Assembly: GCA_029641185.1 (NCBI GenBank)
Contig: JAPWGK010000019.1
Location: 992,001 to 1,056,000, forward strand
Length of the DNA: 64,000 nucleotides
Reading direction: 5' to 3'
DNA from: Pseudofabraea citricarpa
Taxonomy: Eukaryota; Ascomycota; Leotiomycetes; Helotiales; Dermateaceae
A program made the translations under genes and the position numbers. Position 1 is the first letter of the stretch. Each line of letters begins with the position of its first letter. Shown here piece after piece: positions 24,432 through 36,460 of this stretch. The notes under the pieces are model-generated. The model had not been told where the DNA came from. It saw only the letters and a list, made by a program, of their open reading frames with translations, and did no database searches.

Positions 24432-27400
24432 ATGCCAACCACCACTTCTTCGACGCCCCGCCGTGGCGCCACACGACCTTCGCACCTCCGCCAAGTTAGC
24501 AATGGCAGCTCCGAAACTTTCAACACCGATTCGAGCACCGGCACTACAATCCAACATGATGCGCAATCCTTGAAGCATATCGTGGAGAGGAGGTGCATGC
24601 TATGGGTACATGAGGAGTCGTTCTCCAAGGAGGATGTAGTCCTCAATCTGGACCTGTTCCCGGACGTCAGAGCTGGGGAGCTTATGGCGATTGTCGCATT
24701 GAAGACTGATTCTGGTGTTCGCGACTTTCAAGATGCGGCAAATTTACAAAAGGCAGATGCGGGTGGATTGGCGGCGAGCTTCAAGGGTGAGCGGGGTGGT
24801 TCTTCGATGGGAATATACATCAAGCCAAATGGTACAGATGCGAAGCACGACGTTGACCTAGGAAAACGATACCTTTTTATCGCTAGAGACATGGGCAAAG
24901 AGCTGAAAGCAAAACATCCAGGGCTGGAGGTCTCTGTCGCAAAACACATCGGAGAAGTGTTTTATCTGAAGCATCGGTCAAGTGTGCTCCTTACTAATGT
25001 AAGTATGGTCTCCCGGACACACTCTCATAACTAACACATCTGTTCAACAGGTGGCCGATTCTGCGTCTTCAGCATCTCATGTTGAATTGGCTTTTAGAGA
25101 CGAATATCTTGCAAGATCTGATATGTGGCGACTTGTTGTTGGAGACCTTAGTAACAAAACAGTCTACAAAGGCCAGAAAATACTATTCATGGGTACTATC
25201 AAGGCCCAAGTAACAACAGTCTATGTCGATGGGAAAAAGGTTCATTCTGCTTTCTTCTCAACTGATACAAAGCCAGTTTTCCGTAGCGAGTCCGCTCGCT
25301 ATGTCATATTTATTCAGATGTCAAGAGAAATGTGGGACTTTGATTCTGAGGGATCGGGAGAGATCATGTTCAATAAAGTTGTCAATGGGTTCCTGCCTGC
25401 ACTTTTCAAAAAATGGGCAACTCTTAAAGCGAGGCATCTTGTTAGCATAATACTCTTTACAAGGGTAGAATATGACACAGGATTAACGTCGGAGCTAGGC
25501 GCAAGTGCGTTAGATGACCAGTACCATACCGGCTTTCAGGCGGATGGCAACAAGAAGCCGTATAAAGATTTCTACCGTGTAGTTGTCAGTGAAATGGCCA
25601 GCGGTGCCTGGACCACAATACTATACCAGCTGAAGCGCGAGTTCAAATTCTTCCGGCGAGATATCTCTACACACCGGCTTGAGACAATGAGCTTTTCTAC
25701 CACAGGTACTGGAAATAGCTCTGGAAATGCTTCCAGCATACGCATCGAAGCACAACCTTCTCTGGCAATGTACGGCAACGTTCTTGAGGCCATAAATATG
25801 GCATCGTCGCAATTCTCCCAGGATTACATTGATCGGGATCTGAGACGGACAGGAATCTCTGTTGTCGTCGTGACTCCATGCGCAGGCCTTTTTGAAGTAG
25901 ACTATGAAAAACTTAGATTAACTACCGAGGCATTAATTGGGAATGGTATGGGGATAGATCTTGTCTGCCTACCAAAGATGCCATTACATTCAGTTCCTCT
26001 CTTCCGTTATAGGAATCCGCAGTATGCTGCTTTCAACGAGGCTGCTCATCTCAAATCCCTCCGCAGCGAAGACAACACACCTCGTCAGAATGCACCTGTG
26101 TTTGGTAGCTTCTCCTCAATGAGCGAGTCATTGTCTCCGACAAAGATATCAATACCCGAGCGTGGCATACGCAATGGCTCTTTGACAGCTAGTGAGCCCC
26201 CGAGTGAATGGAGCTATGCTATACCTCATTGGCTTGACGTCTCTTTCTGGACTGGGGCATCACAAGACCTTCTCACTCGACATGTTAAGCGACCAGGTGC
26301 AACTCGCAAACTCAAGAAAACTGGTAGTAAACGATATTCTGACTTCGAAATTCGATGCAAGATGTATGAGTTGGAAATGGGCAGTCCGGGAGAAAACGTT
26401 GCTGCAGAAATTGCCGTTACACCACTTCAACACGACAGCCTATTCCCGCGTATGATAATCGGGTTTCGAAAGATACCCAGCTTGCAACAAGGAAAAATCG
26501 AAGCATCGCGTCAGATTCAACGTAAGAAGCTCTACGCAAGTCTGCTCGAGTACGTCAGTGGGGCATCAAAGTCTTTGGTCGACCGGCACACGCCTCAGTC
26601 TGAAGGTGAACTTATCAAGGTATTGGATTCGTTTGACTTTTCCAGGATGGAACTCTTGGAGATTCATCCTGAAGTACGCCATAGGGGTGACACAAGAAGG
26701 TTTTTCAAGACTAATAATGAAGAAAATGCCAGAAAACCGCAGGTTGCAGACACTAAACTGTTGAGTACATCGTTTGACGGGCGTGGGCATACGAAGGTCT
26801 CTATACTTACTGAAAATCCAACACCACCTCAAAACAAGACCGAAAAGAAACCCCGAGATCAAATTATTAAGCCACGAAAGGAAATTGTAGGTAGCACAAT
26901 GGCATCTACTTCGAAGGCATCTCCCATGCGACCTCCGAAATTTGGGCGGCAAATCAGTCTTGGGAAGCATGGATTTGGGATAGCTGCTCCAAAAGCGGCT
27001 ACAGCTGAACTTCATACAGAGCATGCTAGTGCAGCGAGGCCGGCCAATGCAATCTCAAAGTCATCGGAAACGATTAAGAAATCTTCAAACATGGTAAATC
27101 ATCTGTTCGGGACCTCTGCTCAAGAACGGCCTTCATCTTCCAATAGTCGAGAGAGTGAAAAGACAAGAAGAAGTCCAGGGCCTGGTTCTATTGATTCAAA
27201 ACAAACGGAGATCCAAACTCCTGAGAAAAGTCCGTCAGTCCGGCCAATAACGATCAAAAGTGTGGTAAGCTCTATGGACTCTACCAATCAATTCAAGTCG
27301 AGATCTATACTTGGCTCTGTTTATGAAGGCTTCGACAGGCACGGAGATGCGGACGTGCCTAATGCTCTGCAAGCGATGAAGATGGAGGATAATCAAAAGG

Positions 27401-30201
27401 TATATAACGCCAAACTTCTTGCCGGCCCAGCAGGAGAGCTTCCTGCAACTCTCTCGCCAACAACGGCATTATCACCATGGTTAACTGTCCTTAATCCTTC
27501 CAATCCCATGGCCAACGACGCGATAGGACCAAGTCAGTATAGACGCTGGCAGCATGTTTTCCCACGGCCAGTATCTAATAAAACAATGAAGTGGAAGTCT
27601 CTGTGCTCTCCAGCTTCTGTCCCATTGACGACAGAGTACTTTCCTACAAAGTATCAGCTAGACACAGAGTATCAACAAAAGCCATACAACATTTCTCAAA
27701 ACGCGGAAGACGACATGAACGAGAACCCCAAAACACGGGAGGAGTTCTTGAGAGAACTTATAGGCTTGCGGCTATCTCAAGGTTTTCAGATTGTAGTTGG
27801 TCCTGCAGTGGCAGAAGCGTTTGGGCAGAAGTCTATGAAGATTGCCAATGTCTTCAATCGTGATCATATCGCTGATGATGGCGTAAGCGTTTTCATGTCC
27901 ATGGGAAATATTATCCATCAACTCTCTTGTGTCAATGGGACGGAAATCGAGGTCAACATGTTCGTTCGAAAACCCGCAGCTTCAGCACCTAGCAGTCCTG
28001 GCGTGGTCACACAATCTCAATACAATCCTGCTATCCGTACAACTCTTGCTGAAGCGTATAAATCTCGCCAGATCATACTAGGGAAACAATCCACCGAATA
28101 CAACTGGAATTATGTCGATTCTTATATTGCTGGATTTGATGAAGAAATGTCTGAGAATTTACGTTTCTGGAGAGCTCGTTTTGTCCTAATACCGGTTGAT
28201 CGACCTACGCAGTCTCAGAAAAGACAGGGCGAGGACAACGAGGAAGAGATACGTTTAGAAGGTATAAAGAAACTAACGCAAATGTGGCAACGGCATCGCT
28301 ATGTAACTCCTTCCGAACGTCGCTTTGAGAATAAAAATTTAGCTTCCAGAAAGAGCAAGGACCCAAATCCTCTTGACATAGTCTATAAGACCGAAGACCC
28401 GTCCATTGTCATCACAGCAGAACTTGAGACATTGCCCTTGATAGAGACTGGTGAGCCAAACCAACGACGTGGGCAATTGATGGAATCCGAGAGATTTCGA
28501 AAATCAAAGCTTGATATAGCAGCATTAGCAGATGCAATTCAAGCACCAGTAGAAAGAGGTGGAGTCCGCATGCAGAATAGAAGGTGGCATTTCCGGTTGC
28601 ACTACAACTGTTTTATTGGATCTGATATGACAACTTGGTTGTTGGAGAATTTTGAGGATATTGAAGATCGAGAGGATGCGGTGGCTTTTGGAAACATGCT
28701 GATGACGAATGAGGATGATAAAAAATTTAAGGACCTTGGAAAAGAGAAAGAAAAAGAGGACATAAAGATTTTTGTTCATGTCGAAAAACGTCATCCTTTC
28801 CGAGATGGTCAGTACTTCTACCAGATAACTGGAGAGTACGCGAAAGATCGACCTGAGAGTCGAAGCGGCTGGTTTACTTCAAAGCGAAGGGATGCTTCTG
28901 TACCTTCCACACCGATGTCTGAGAGCATGTCAAGAGAATCCCCAAGGCCACCAGAAAGATCGAGTTCTGGGTCTGCTCATGATGGTTTCTCTTCCGACTC
29001 GGGTGCCAATACACCAACGCCAAGCGGTTGGAAGAAACCAAAGGTTGCTTTAAGCAAAGTTATGAGATATGACGTTGATCATCGAAAACGCTCCTACCGT
29101 TCTGAGCGCATCAATCTACACTACGATCGCCTTCATAATCCAGACAATTGCTACCACATACGTATCGACTGGATGAGTGTCACTGCAAAGTTGATCGAGG
29201 ATGCTATCGAAACATGGGCAGCCACTGCAGAGCGATATGGTCTCAGGCTTGTTGAAGCACCAATCGGTGAAGCCTGCTCAATAACTTCACAGCACCCCTT
29301 CCGTGCTCCTTATCATGTCAAACTTGCAGTCGAGCCTCCAGATCAGCAACCCGAGACTACTTATTTCAGCGCGAACTCTTTTACACCACAAGTTCAACCA
29401 AACCGTTTCTTCTATCAGAAAGCAATCATGAAGAAATTTAATTTTGTGCTGGATATTGAAGCTGCTCGGAATTTTCCTACCAATGTTGACGTGAGTTATT
29501 CCTGGGGCCGTCCAGATTTCAGGTACAGCCAGTATATTCATCGGTCCGGAATCGTCCTGGCTCAGATAACTGATGACGGCAACTTCCTACTCCTCGCAAA
29601 TCGGCTCTACAACAATCGAACCGTGGCAGCAAGGGAAGATCGATTTGTCAAAGCAGATCATACAGATCGGAGTGCTCGCATGAGCAGTTATAACCATGGA
29701 ATATCATCTGATAGAGCAACACCATATTCATCGCCAGCCCTGCGGCCCACACATATCGGATCGCCGATGCTCAAAGCCGCAACGGCCGATGTCATACCTA
29801 ACCTCGCCTTCTCCAAACTCGCAGAATCGATAACCCCAGAAAGCATAAAGAACGAGCTTGAAGTCTTCTGTACCAACGAGACTCTGGTACAACAATTCTA
29901 CAAGGAGGTATATGAGAAAGCTACGCCGCCTACGCCGAATTTCAGGAGCCCCTACTCTGGAAGTCTCCTCAATGATAATATTCCCACGCTCGGTCTCCCA
30001 CCAGGCATACTAGCCAGAGATGCGAGCCCCAGTCCAATGAGACTGGGTAATGTGTCTAGTGTAGGCAGTGCGGCCATGCAGCGACGCTCCAGCTGGCAGG
30101 TCGGTATAAGCAATGGGAATGGAGAGTCTTCATCATCATCGCGGCAGAGCTATAATAATAATAACAGTCCCCGAGGCAGTATCGCCGAAGGTGAAAAATA
30201 A
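24432..30201 (+). CDS. IML1: GATOR1/SEACIT subunit Iml1 (DEPDC5)
   Basis: This is the catalytic GAP subunit of SEACIT/GATOR1, which stimulates GTP hydrolysis by Gtr1 (RagA/B) at the vacuole and so turns TORC1 off when amino acids are scarce. Exons 24432-24998 and 25051-30201 give 1905 aa, full length for the family. The N-terminal region reads [21 protein letters not shown] and later [17 protein letters not shown], joined by the intron to [22 protein letters not shown]. The [15 protein letters not shown] and SHAARA-type middle region (here [20 protein letters not shown]) are Iml1 hallmarks. [10 protein letters not shown] lies near residue 585. A DEP domain lies at about 1360-1440 ([23 protein letters not shown]). 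The C-terminal domain includes [10 protein letters not shown] and [14 protein letters not shown] Ser-rich tail ends the protein. Confidence 0.97.
24999..25050 (+). other. Intron in IML1
   Basis: This is a 52 nt GT-AG intron (donor GTAAGT, acceptor CAACAG, branch-like CTAAC at 25030). It joins two in-frame exons in phase 0. Confidence 0.92.
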
Positions 30202-31576
30202 TGAATTGGGTTACTTACTCGCGTGTATCGAAAGGATGGAACTGGATATGGCGTTCAGCGATTGTCGCAAAAGGTATTTCCATTATCAATTCGCACGGAG
30301 CGGGAGGAGATTTCATGCAAATATATACAATAAGGATACTTGGGTGTAAGTCAGGGCATGGCATGTTCAGCTCAGCTGTGGTTACGTCAAGTCACTCGTG
30401 ACATATACGAGCCAAAAAAGCAGGGCTAGACTTGTTATATACGCGCATATCGCACAAAGAGCAGTCTTTGTTTTCCTTGTAGATAGATACCTAACTAGCT
30501 ACATGCCTGTCCTTCTCTCGCGATCTACCTGGCAGATAGATAGCATAAAAGTACCTAACTCTTCTCATCCGCATAAACATGAACGTGGATGGGCCTAATA
30601 TATCAAGAATGGGATATAAATTATGTCATGATCTACAGCTATTCACATCCACACCGCCTGCCTACTACCTCCCTCCCTGTGTACCTGCCTAGATTAGGGA
30701 AATGGTTCAGTGATACGTGCCTAGGTAAGCTTCACCGCTTACTTGCCTACTTGCTGGAAGGAACAGGTACCTAATACTTAGCTTGCTCTAACTTGGCCTG
30801 CAAGGATGGCACGTAGATGGGACATAGTGTAGAGTCAGAAGTTGGGTCAAATCAGAAAGAGCAAAGAATTTCACAGAACCAACCACATATTTCTCGCGAG
30901 AATTAAACCCATGGGAGGAGAAGGTTGGTTTTCACAGTGCTAATCTACAAGCACAAACAAATAACTAAGTCAAATTAAAGTTGAGTCATGAAAAGTGATC
31001 AAGTTGATTTCTCCACACGTCTATGTTAAAGTAGGTAGTAGATAGGCAGGCAAAGAGAAAGACAGAGAGACAAAGAGAGATGCCCTTAGAAGGTAAGTAT
31101 GGTACCAACCCATGCCTCCTATCCTATTCCATCCCACCCCACTATATTGTTGTATGCCCCGTGTTCCGAGATCCTTCCAAAACCCCCACCCAATACCTGT
31201 TGTACCTTTATCCCTCATCCCTATAGGACGTGTATGATGATTCAATAATACCCCATCCGAAATCCTATCTAGTGTAGGAGTTCAAGGAAGAAAAAGACAG
31301 GGCAGAACGATGCCTGGTATCATAAGAGAGAGAGGAAAGAAAAAGAAAAAAAATCCCATCGCCAAAAACACCATCGCTAAGATCTAGTAAAAGTGAAGGC
31401 CAGAAGGGCCAATTAGATAGGAAAAGGGATTAAGCCCCTTGCTTCCTGTGTTGATACAGGGCATCGTAAATGTCGTTAGGTCGTTATGTTAGTACAGCTG
31501 AGATTATAAATAGAAAAAAGTCCACCCAACTTGCCAGTGCTCTTGAAGTGTAACAGGTCAATGAGATTTAAGGATA
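30202..31576. other. Convergent intergenic gap, IML1 / LST4-like
   Basis: This 1.37 kb gap between two converging genes should hold both 3' UTRs. It contains several TACCTA/CCTAGGTA motifs (30719-30728, 30765-30774) and a purine-rich GAGAGA region at about 31049-31080 and 31325-31350. No gene is seen. Confidence 0.55.
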
Positions 31577-34500
31577 TTAATCCATCGTCTCTACATTGAC
31601 TAACCAACTCCTCACACCTTCTCGCAAGAAACTCTCCTTCTCCTCCACGTCTCCTCCCTCTCGCCTGCTTTCGGCTACTTCTCGAACAATCTCCTCAAGT
31701 GCACTCAATACCATCTTCTTGCACTCATTCCGCGGTACCTCTGCATGATGAGTAGCAACTTTAGTTTCTGAAGTCGAGTTCGAACGCTCACGTGCCCCAC
31801 CTTTACGAGATGTAGATCGTGAAGAACATGCCGATGTAGTTTTAGATCCGTGGCCTGATTGTGCGATGATGCGTTCAACTGCCTCAATTAGTGTCTCGTC
31901 CATTGATATGATAGGCTCTTCAATAAAGCTCTCTTCAATATGTGAATCGTAGACGTCAAGGGCGGGTGTAAGATGTGCAGCAGAATACACGTTCCCGTAT
32001 CGTGAATTATTATCGGATATCGCGGGCATGAAATGGTCCATGTCCTTGACTCTCACCAGACGACGGTACCGAAGTCTCTTGATGGTGAAATTGGTAGTAT
32101 CAGCAATAACTGCGCTGCTAATATCAACCCAGCGATCAGAACGTCCAGATTCGGGATTTGGCGTAGTTGCTAGAACGGGAGTCGGCTCGGCTCGCATTGA
32201 ATCTTTGATGTCCTCGATCAAACTATCATGATGGGGAACAGCTTGTAAGGCAAAATCCGGGTGATAGCGTTGTAACCAACCTCCAACATTGATGGTCGTG
32301 TCTGCGTCTGGACCTGTGCGCGAGTAGTGTTCAAACCCCTCCATGCCATTTCCGAAACCAGGAGTAGAAAGATAGCCACTGCTCGATGGCGAACTGACAG
32401 CAGTCTCAAAAGCTAAAAAGTCCGGAATGGGAATGTCTATGTCGATAACACCATCTTCGTTGATGGACGTCTTGACTGGAGATTCATATGCGCCGGAAGG
32501 GTCTGGTATCCTCTCAGCAATCTGCACGATCTGCTCAGGTAATTCCTCGACTTCCTCCTTTACTGCTTGCTCGGGCATGTCTTCTCCATCTCGAGCCGTG
32601 ACAGTCTGCTCGGAATCCGACTTCCTCGCTGCCCGCTCAGAGAGCCGTTGCGCTTGAGTGGTGCCAACCTCATTAACCATCTCATCCAAGTTACTACGCT
32701 TTTGGGGTGCGCTTCCGGTATAGTGAGGATCATTGATTTCTAGACCATCCATAGATAGGAGTGATGCATCTGTTGTTGTCGTCGAATCGCGTCTTTTGGT
32801 AGAACCCCAGAACCCGCTAATCATGCTGCCCCATCGCGAATTCTGTTCTTGAGAATCTGTGCTTGCGGTACTATAAGTACTCTCACCTCGATTCAAGGAG
32901 CGAAGAAGATCATCCGTCGCCAAGCTGCCACTACTGCCTGGACGTGGAACGGGACCAGTGCCTCTCACCGGCCTTCTGGTAGAGAAGTGTGTACGAGTAG
33001 CAACTGGGGTAGCAGTTGACATGGCCGCAGTACTGCTTTTTCTAGTGCTGATGTCGCTTCCAGGAATTGGCAGGTTAGCTGTCTTTATTGAAGCAGCATC
33101 AGAAACCCGCCGGTCATGATGGATTTCTGGACCAATATGATTCGAAAGGCCAAGGCCATTAACAGGATTCGGTTGAGTAGCAAAGCTAGAGGTGCGGGAG
33201 TGGGTACTTCGCGCGGTAACAGTAGCAGTAGCTGGCGTACGCTTGTTGATCTTGTGGCGGAGAGACTCCTCTCTCAGCCTGGGAACTGAGTGGTTTGGTG
33301 GAGACTGGGAGTATCCACCAAATGATGCGGAAGTGCTAGGGCGATGTAATCGAGTGTAGGGTAACTGCTGGTTCGCAGGCAAAAATGCAGCTAGTAAGAA
33401 TATGAGTCTGCGTGCAGACATCTTGTTATCTGACACAATGATCGTACGAGCAGGAAGTGAAATATCTTCATCCCTGCTTGAACGTTGCTGCTGATAATGT
33501 CTTCGGCGATACCAACTGGGTCCCAGAGCTTGTAGCCATTCAGTGTGGTTTCCCAGAAATCCAGTTAGAAGATTGAAGAAGAAAAATCCTTCCTCTTTTC
33601 CGCCTGCCCACTTTCCTGCAAGTCTAGCTTGTTCGCGCCAGATACCCCATCTCCCTTGGCCAGTAACAACTTGTTTTGCTTTAATTCCGTGCACTATTCT
33701 CTGGCGTGAAGCATCGACCTCTTTCTGGATCTTCTGGCTCTGCGATAAGCAACCCTGAGTCAGTTGAACCAGTTTAGCATTTGTCTTTGGAACCTTGAAT
33801 GGCTTCATTTCATCGATAACTCGCTTTCCAGATACGGAAACGCTAGCAGATGGAACTCGCTTATGGTGTGATGCAACTGAGTTTCGTCGAGGGTCCGGAG
33901 AGTTGATATCTGATTGCTTCAACAGCGGCAGAAGGGTTGCAGTTGCAACGGCTTGAAGATGCGACAATGTCCTCATGATAATATCCCAGTGTGGAGTGAT
34001 AATATCGATACGGTCATCAACATCACTGGTGAAAGATGACTCCAGAGACTCGACCCCAAAACCATTACCAAGCATAGTCCAGCCAGACCGACGAGTTGAA
34101 TTAAAGGATGAGGGGAAGGAATCTTGCTCCGTGTAGGAGCCTGGGCCACGGAAACTAGACCTAGAGACAGGTGCCGACGGTGCCTGCGGGGTAGCAGGAA
34201 GATGAACAATCATGCCAACAGCGTACATTGGAGTTCTCTTTTGTTTTGGCTGCGGCTTCTTCTCGCCTGGCGGTGAACTCCCATCGTGTACCTTGGGAAA
34301 TGGGTATCCGGCCGCATCATTCACCAGAACACTTTGCGCCGTTGGTGTTTGGGTCTGAGGTTCATCATGATCATCGGCTGGCAGAGGTACTGGAAACATG
34401 CGTGTGATTAAGATCTTCTTTCGATCACCACGTGGCGCAGAGCCAGGGCCAGAGAGCCCTGCTGAAGTTGGACCAGAAGCCATGCTGTCCGTCGTGTAGG

Positions 34501-35260
34501 ATTGGGCCAGTTTGCTGCTTCTCATGCTCGCCCTGCCAAAGGAACCATTTGCGTCGTTTTGGTAAGACGACGAAGTTGGGATGTACCTTGATTCGGATGC
34601 CAATGGGTGCACCTTGGTTCCTACTCCTTTATAAGCCAGTATGTCCGATTGTCCCCATATACAGTTTGAGAACATTTGAATCTCTTCCTTGTATTCCCTT
34701 AGAGCACGTTGAGCCTCGGTTTCGGTATAGCTCAGGGTTTTTTGGTGGGTGGGTCTGCGATCGAATGCCCCAAAGGTTCGTGGTGCTGTTGGTTCTTGCT
34801 GTATGACCACCGGTCTCGAGTTCTGCCCGATGCTCGCCTTCCTTGGTGAACTGATGGACCGGCGAGTTTCTGATCGAGGTTGGAATGCAGAGCCGTTGCT
34901 CTGCGGAGGGCGCTCAAGAATTGGGGAAGCTGGAGGTGGTGCGTGGCTGTCGTACAGCAGATACGCGTTGACGGAGGTGGGGGTGGCCTCTTGCATTATT
35001 ATTATTCGAACATCCCGCATGTCGAGATCAATGTCCCCATTGTAGTCAAACGCGGTCGTTGTTGAAGCGGCCAGAACAGTGCTCGACGACAGGGGATCGG
35101 CAAAATCATTGTTGTATAGAGCTTCTGGATTGGGGAAAAGCAAGTCGTAGGTAAAACGATCCTCGACTCCAGACTCGAGGTTTTGGGGCGTTGTCGGACG
35201 TGCCGTGGCAGCGGTGCCGTTCGCAGGCAAGCCCGAGAACAGTTTCCCCAGCAAAGACAT
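31577..35260 (-). CDS. Folliculin-interacting-protein-like, Lst4-type TORC1 regulator
   Basis: This is a predicted FNIP/Lst4-family longin-DENN protein. With Lst7 (folliculin) such proteins form the GAP for Gtr2 (RagC/D) at the vacuole and promote TORC1 activity. It is a single exon of 1227 aa. I start at MSLLGKLFSG (35260); the open frame continues 104 codons upstream, but only through a CT/GT microsatellite and low-complexity leader. Family features are the first longin strands (IDLDMRDVRIIIMQEA, then LLYDS at about 78-105), IWGQSDILAYKG, KKILITRMFPVPLP, YAVGMIVHLP, and the middle block FFNLLTGFLGNHTEWLQALG followed by PARTIIVSDNKMSARRLIFL. Long Ser/Thr-rich linkers separate these. The C-terminus has HHAEVPRNECKKMVLSALEE. 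The family call rests on these segments and is my recognition, not an alignment. Confidence 0.8.
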   Translation of the reverse strand: MSLLGKLFSGLPANGTAATARPTTPQNLESGVEDRFTYDLLFPNPEALYNNDFADPLSSSTVLAASTTTAFDYNGDIDLDMRDVRIIIMQEATPTSVNAYLLYDSHAPPPASPILERPPQSNGSAFQPRSETRRSISSPRKASIGQNSRPVVIQQEPTAPRTFGAFDRRPTHQKTLSYTETEAQRALREYKEEIQMFSNCIWGQSDILAYKGVGTKVHPLASESRYIPTSSSYQNDANGSFGRASMRSSKLAQSYTTDSMASGPTSAGLSGPGSAPRGDRKKILITRMFPVPLPADDHDEPQTQTPTAQSVLVNDAAGYPFPKVHDGSSPPGEKKPQPKQKRTPMYAVGMIVHLPATPQAPSAPVSRSSFRGPGSYTEQDSFPSSFNSTRRSGWTMLGNGFGVESLESSFTSDVDDRIDIITPHWDIIMRTLSHLQAVATATLLPLLKQSDINSPDPRRNSVASHHKRVPSASVSVSGKRVIDEMKPFKVPKTNAKLVQLTQGCLSQSQKIQKEVDASRQRIVHGIKAKQVVTGQGRWGIWREQARLAGKWAGGKEEGFFFFNLLTGFLGNHTEWLQALGPSWYRRRHYQQQRSSRDEDISLPARTIIVSDNKMSARRLIFLLAAFLPANQQLPYTRLHRPSTSASFGGYSQSPPNHSVPRLREESLRHKINKRTPATATVTARSTHSRTSSFATQPNPVNGLGLSNHIGPEIHHDRRVSDAASIKTANLPIPGSDISTRKSSTAAMSTATPVATRTHFSTRRPVRGTGPVPRPGSSGSLATDDLLRSLNRGESTYSTASTDSQEQNSRWGSMISGFWGSTKRRDSTTTTDASLLSMDGLEINDPHYTGSAPQKRSNLDEMVNEVGTTQAQRLSERAARKSDSEQTVTARDGEDMPEQAVKEEVEELPEQIVQIAERIPDPSGAYESPVKTSINEDGVIDIDIPIPDFLAFETAVSSPSSSGYLSTPGFGNGMEGFEHYSRTGPDADTTINVGGWLQRYHPDFALQAVPHHDSLIEDIKDSMRAEPTPVLATTPNPESGRSDRWVDISSAVIADTTNFTIKRLRYRRLVRVKDMDHFMPAISDNNSRYGNVYSAAHLTPALDVYDSHIEESFIEEPIISMDETLIEAVERIIAQSGHGSKTTSACSSRSTSRKGGARERSNSTSETKVATHHAEVPRNECKKMVLSALEEIVREVAESRREGGDVEEKESFLREGVRSWLVNVETMD

Positions 35261-35321
35261 CTCTCTCTCTCTCTCTCGCTCTGTGTGTGTGTGTGTGTGT
35301 CTGTGTCTGTGTGTGTCTCTC
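35261..35321. repeat. CT/GT microsatellite abutting the LST4-like start codon
   Basis: About 13 CT units are followed by GT/TGTC units. On the transcribed strand they form an (AC)n/(AG)n leader that ends directly at the ATG. Length variation here would alter the leader, not the protein. Confidence 0.95.
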
Positions 35322-35796
35322 AGTTGATTGATACAAGAGGTCGGTTGGTCTATAAATTGGCGCGCCGTATCTGCCGCAGAGGGTAGCCCATTGTCGCGAG
35401 GAGGAAGAACAGAGCCCAGGTAATGTCGGATGTGTAATGGGTAAAGGTGCTCGCTCAGTGTCAGGTACGAGGAGGGAAGGGAAGGGTATAGAAGAGTGGT
35501 GAAGAAGAGGAGGAGGAGGAGGATGATGGTGAGTCCAGAGTCTGTCGAGAGTCTAGAGTCTAGATGCAGCAAGAGGCGTTATGGGAAGAGGGGAGAGTGG
35601 ATGTTTCGATTAGGTACTGCGTCGCAGCATGAGGAAGCCGGTGTAGACAGGATGGTGGCCGAGGACTGACGATGTGGAGTTGGATTATGTAGAAAGATGG
35701 ATTCGGGAGAGTTCAAGGCTGTAGGCGGCGGGCAGGGCAGTTTTGATTCGCGAGCTGGAATTAGCGGTGTGGACAGAACGGGGGGGCCACCACCAG

Positions 35797-35946
35797 GACA
35801 TGCCTGACATGCTGGACATGCTGGACATACCGTACTGGACATACTGGACTTACTGGACTTACAGCGTGCAGCCAGCCTACTTACAGGACAGGACTGTACT
35901 TTTACTACTTACACTACTGTACCTACTGTACCTACTGTACTGTACT
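35797..35946. repeat. Degenerate TGGAC(A/T)TAC and CTACTGTAC tandem repeats
   Basis: Two adjacent degenerate arrays are present: a CTGGACATA/CTGGACTTA-type array at about 35797-35861 and CTACTGTACC copies at about 35914-35946. They make a long but spurious open frame (WTYWTYWTY, LLYLLYLLY). Confidence 0.85.
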
Positions 35947-35959
35947 TACCGACGGAGGA

Positions 35960-36029
35960 CCCATCCACCATCCACCATCATCCACATCCACCATCAACCA
36001 TCAACCATCCAACATCCACCATCCATCCA
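35960..36029. repeat. CCATCCA/CCATCAA pyrimidine-biased repeat
   Basis: These are degenerate ATCCACC and ACCATCA units, strand-asymmetric (C and A on the + strand, almost no G). The asymmetry continues to about 36260 with CACACCC repeats. Confidence 0.85.
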
Positions 36030-36431
36030 CACATCCTTACCCAACCATCATCCTTACCCCCCCCCATCACACTTACTTGATTGTTGCAGTACTGTACCAT
36101 ACATTACATTACATTACAGTACTCTACAATACCGTACTGTACTTTCCTCGATGCAGCATCACTACAGTACTCACTACGCCTCATCCCCATTACCCATTAT
36201 TGCTCATCCACAGCATTGCACCACATCCATCCACCCACACCCACACACACACCCACACACGCCATCGCGAAGAAAACAAAATAAAAATAAAAAGCTAACG
36301 CAAAACCTAGGATCCTCTCACCTCTTTCCCCGGTCGCTCACCCCTCGCCCCCCGTCACAGAATCACGGACGTCAAACCACAGATAGTAACATGTCCAACA
36401 GCGACCATCAGACAGCTTCCTTCCTGTACAT

Positions 36432-36460
36432 CATTCATTCATTCATTCATTCATTCATTC
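36432..36460. repeat. ATTC tetranucleotide microsatellite
   Basis: About seven uninterrupted ATTC units lie in the gene-free region upstream of the LST4-like gene. Confidence 0.95.
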
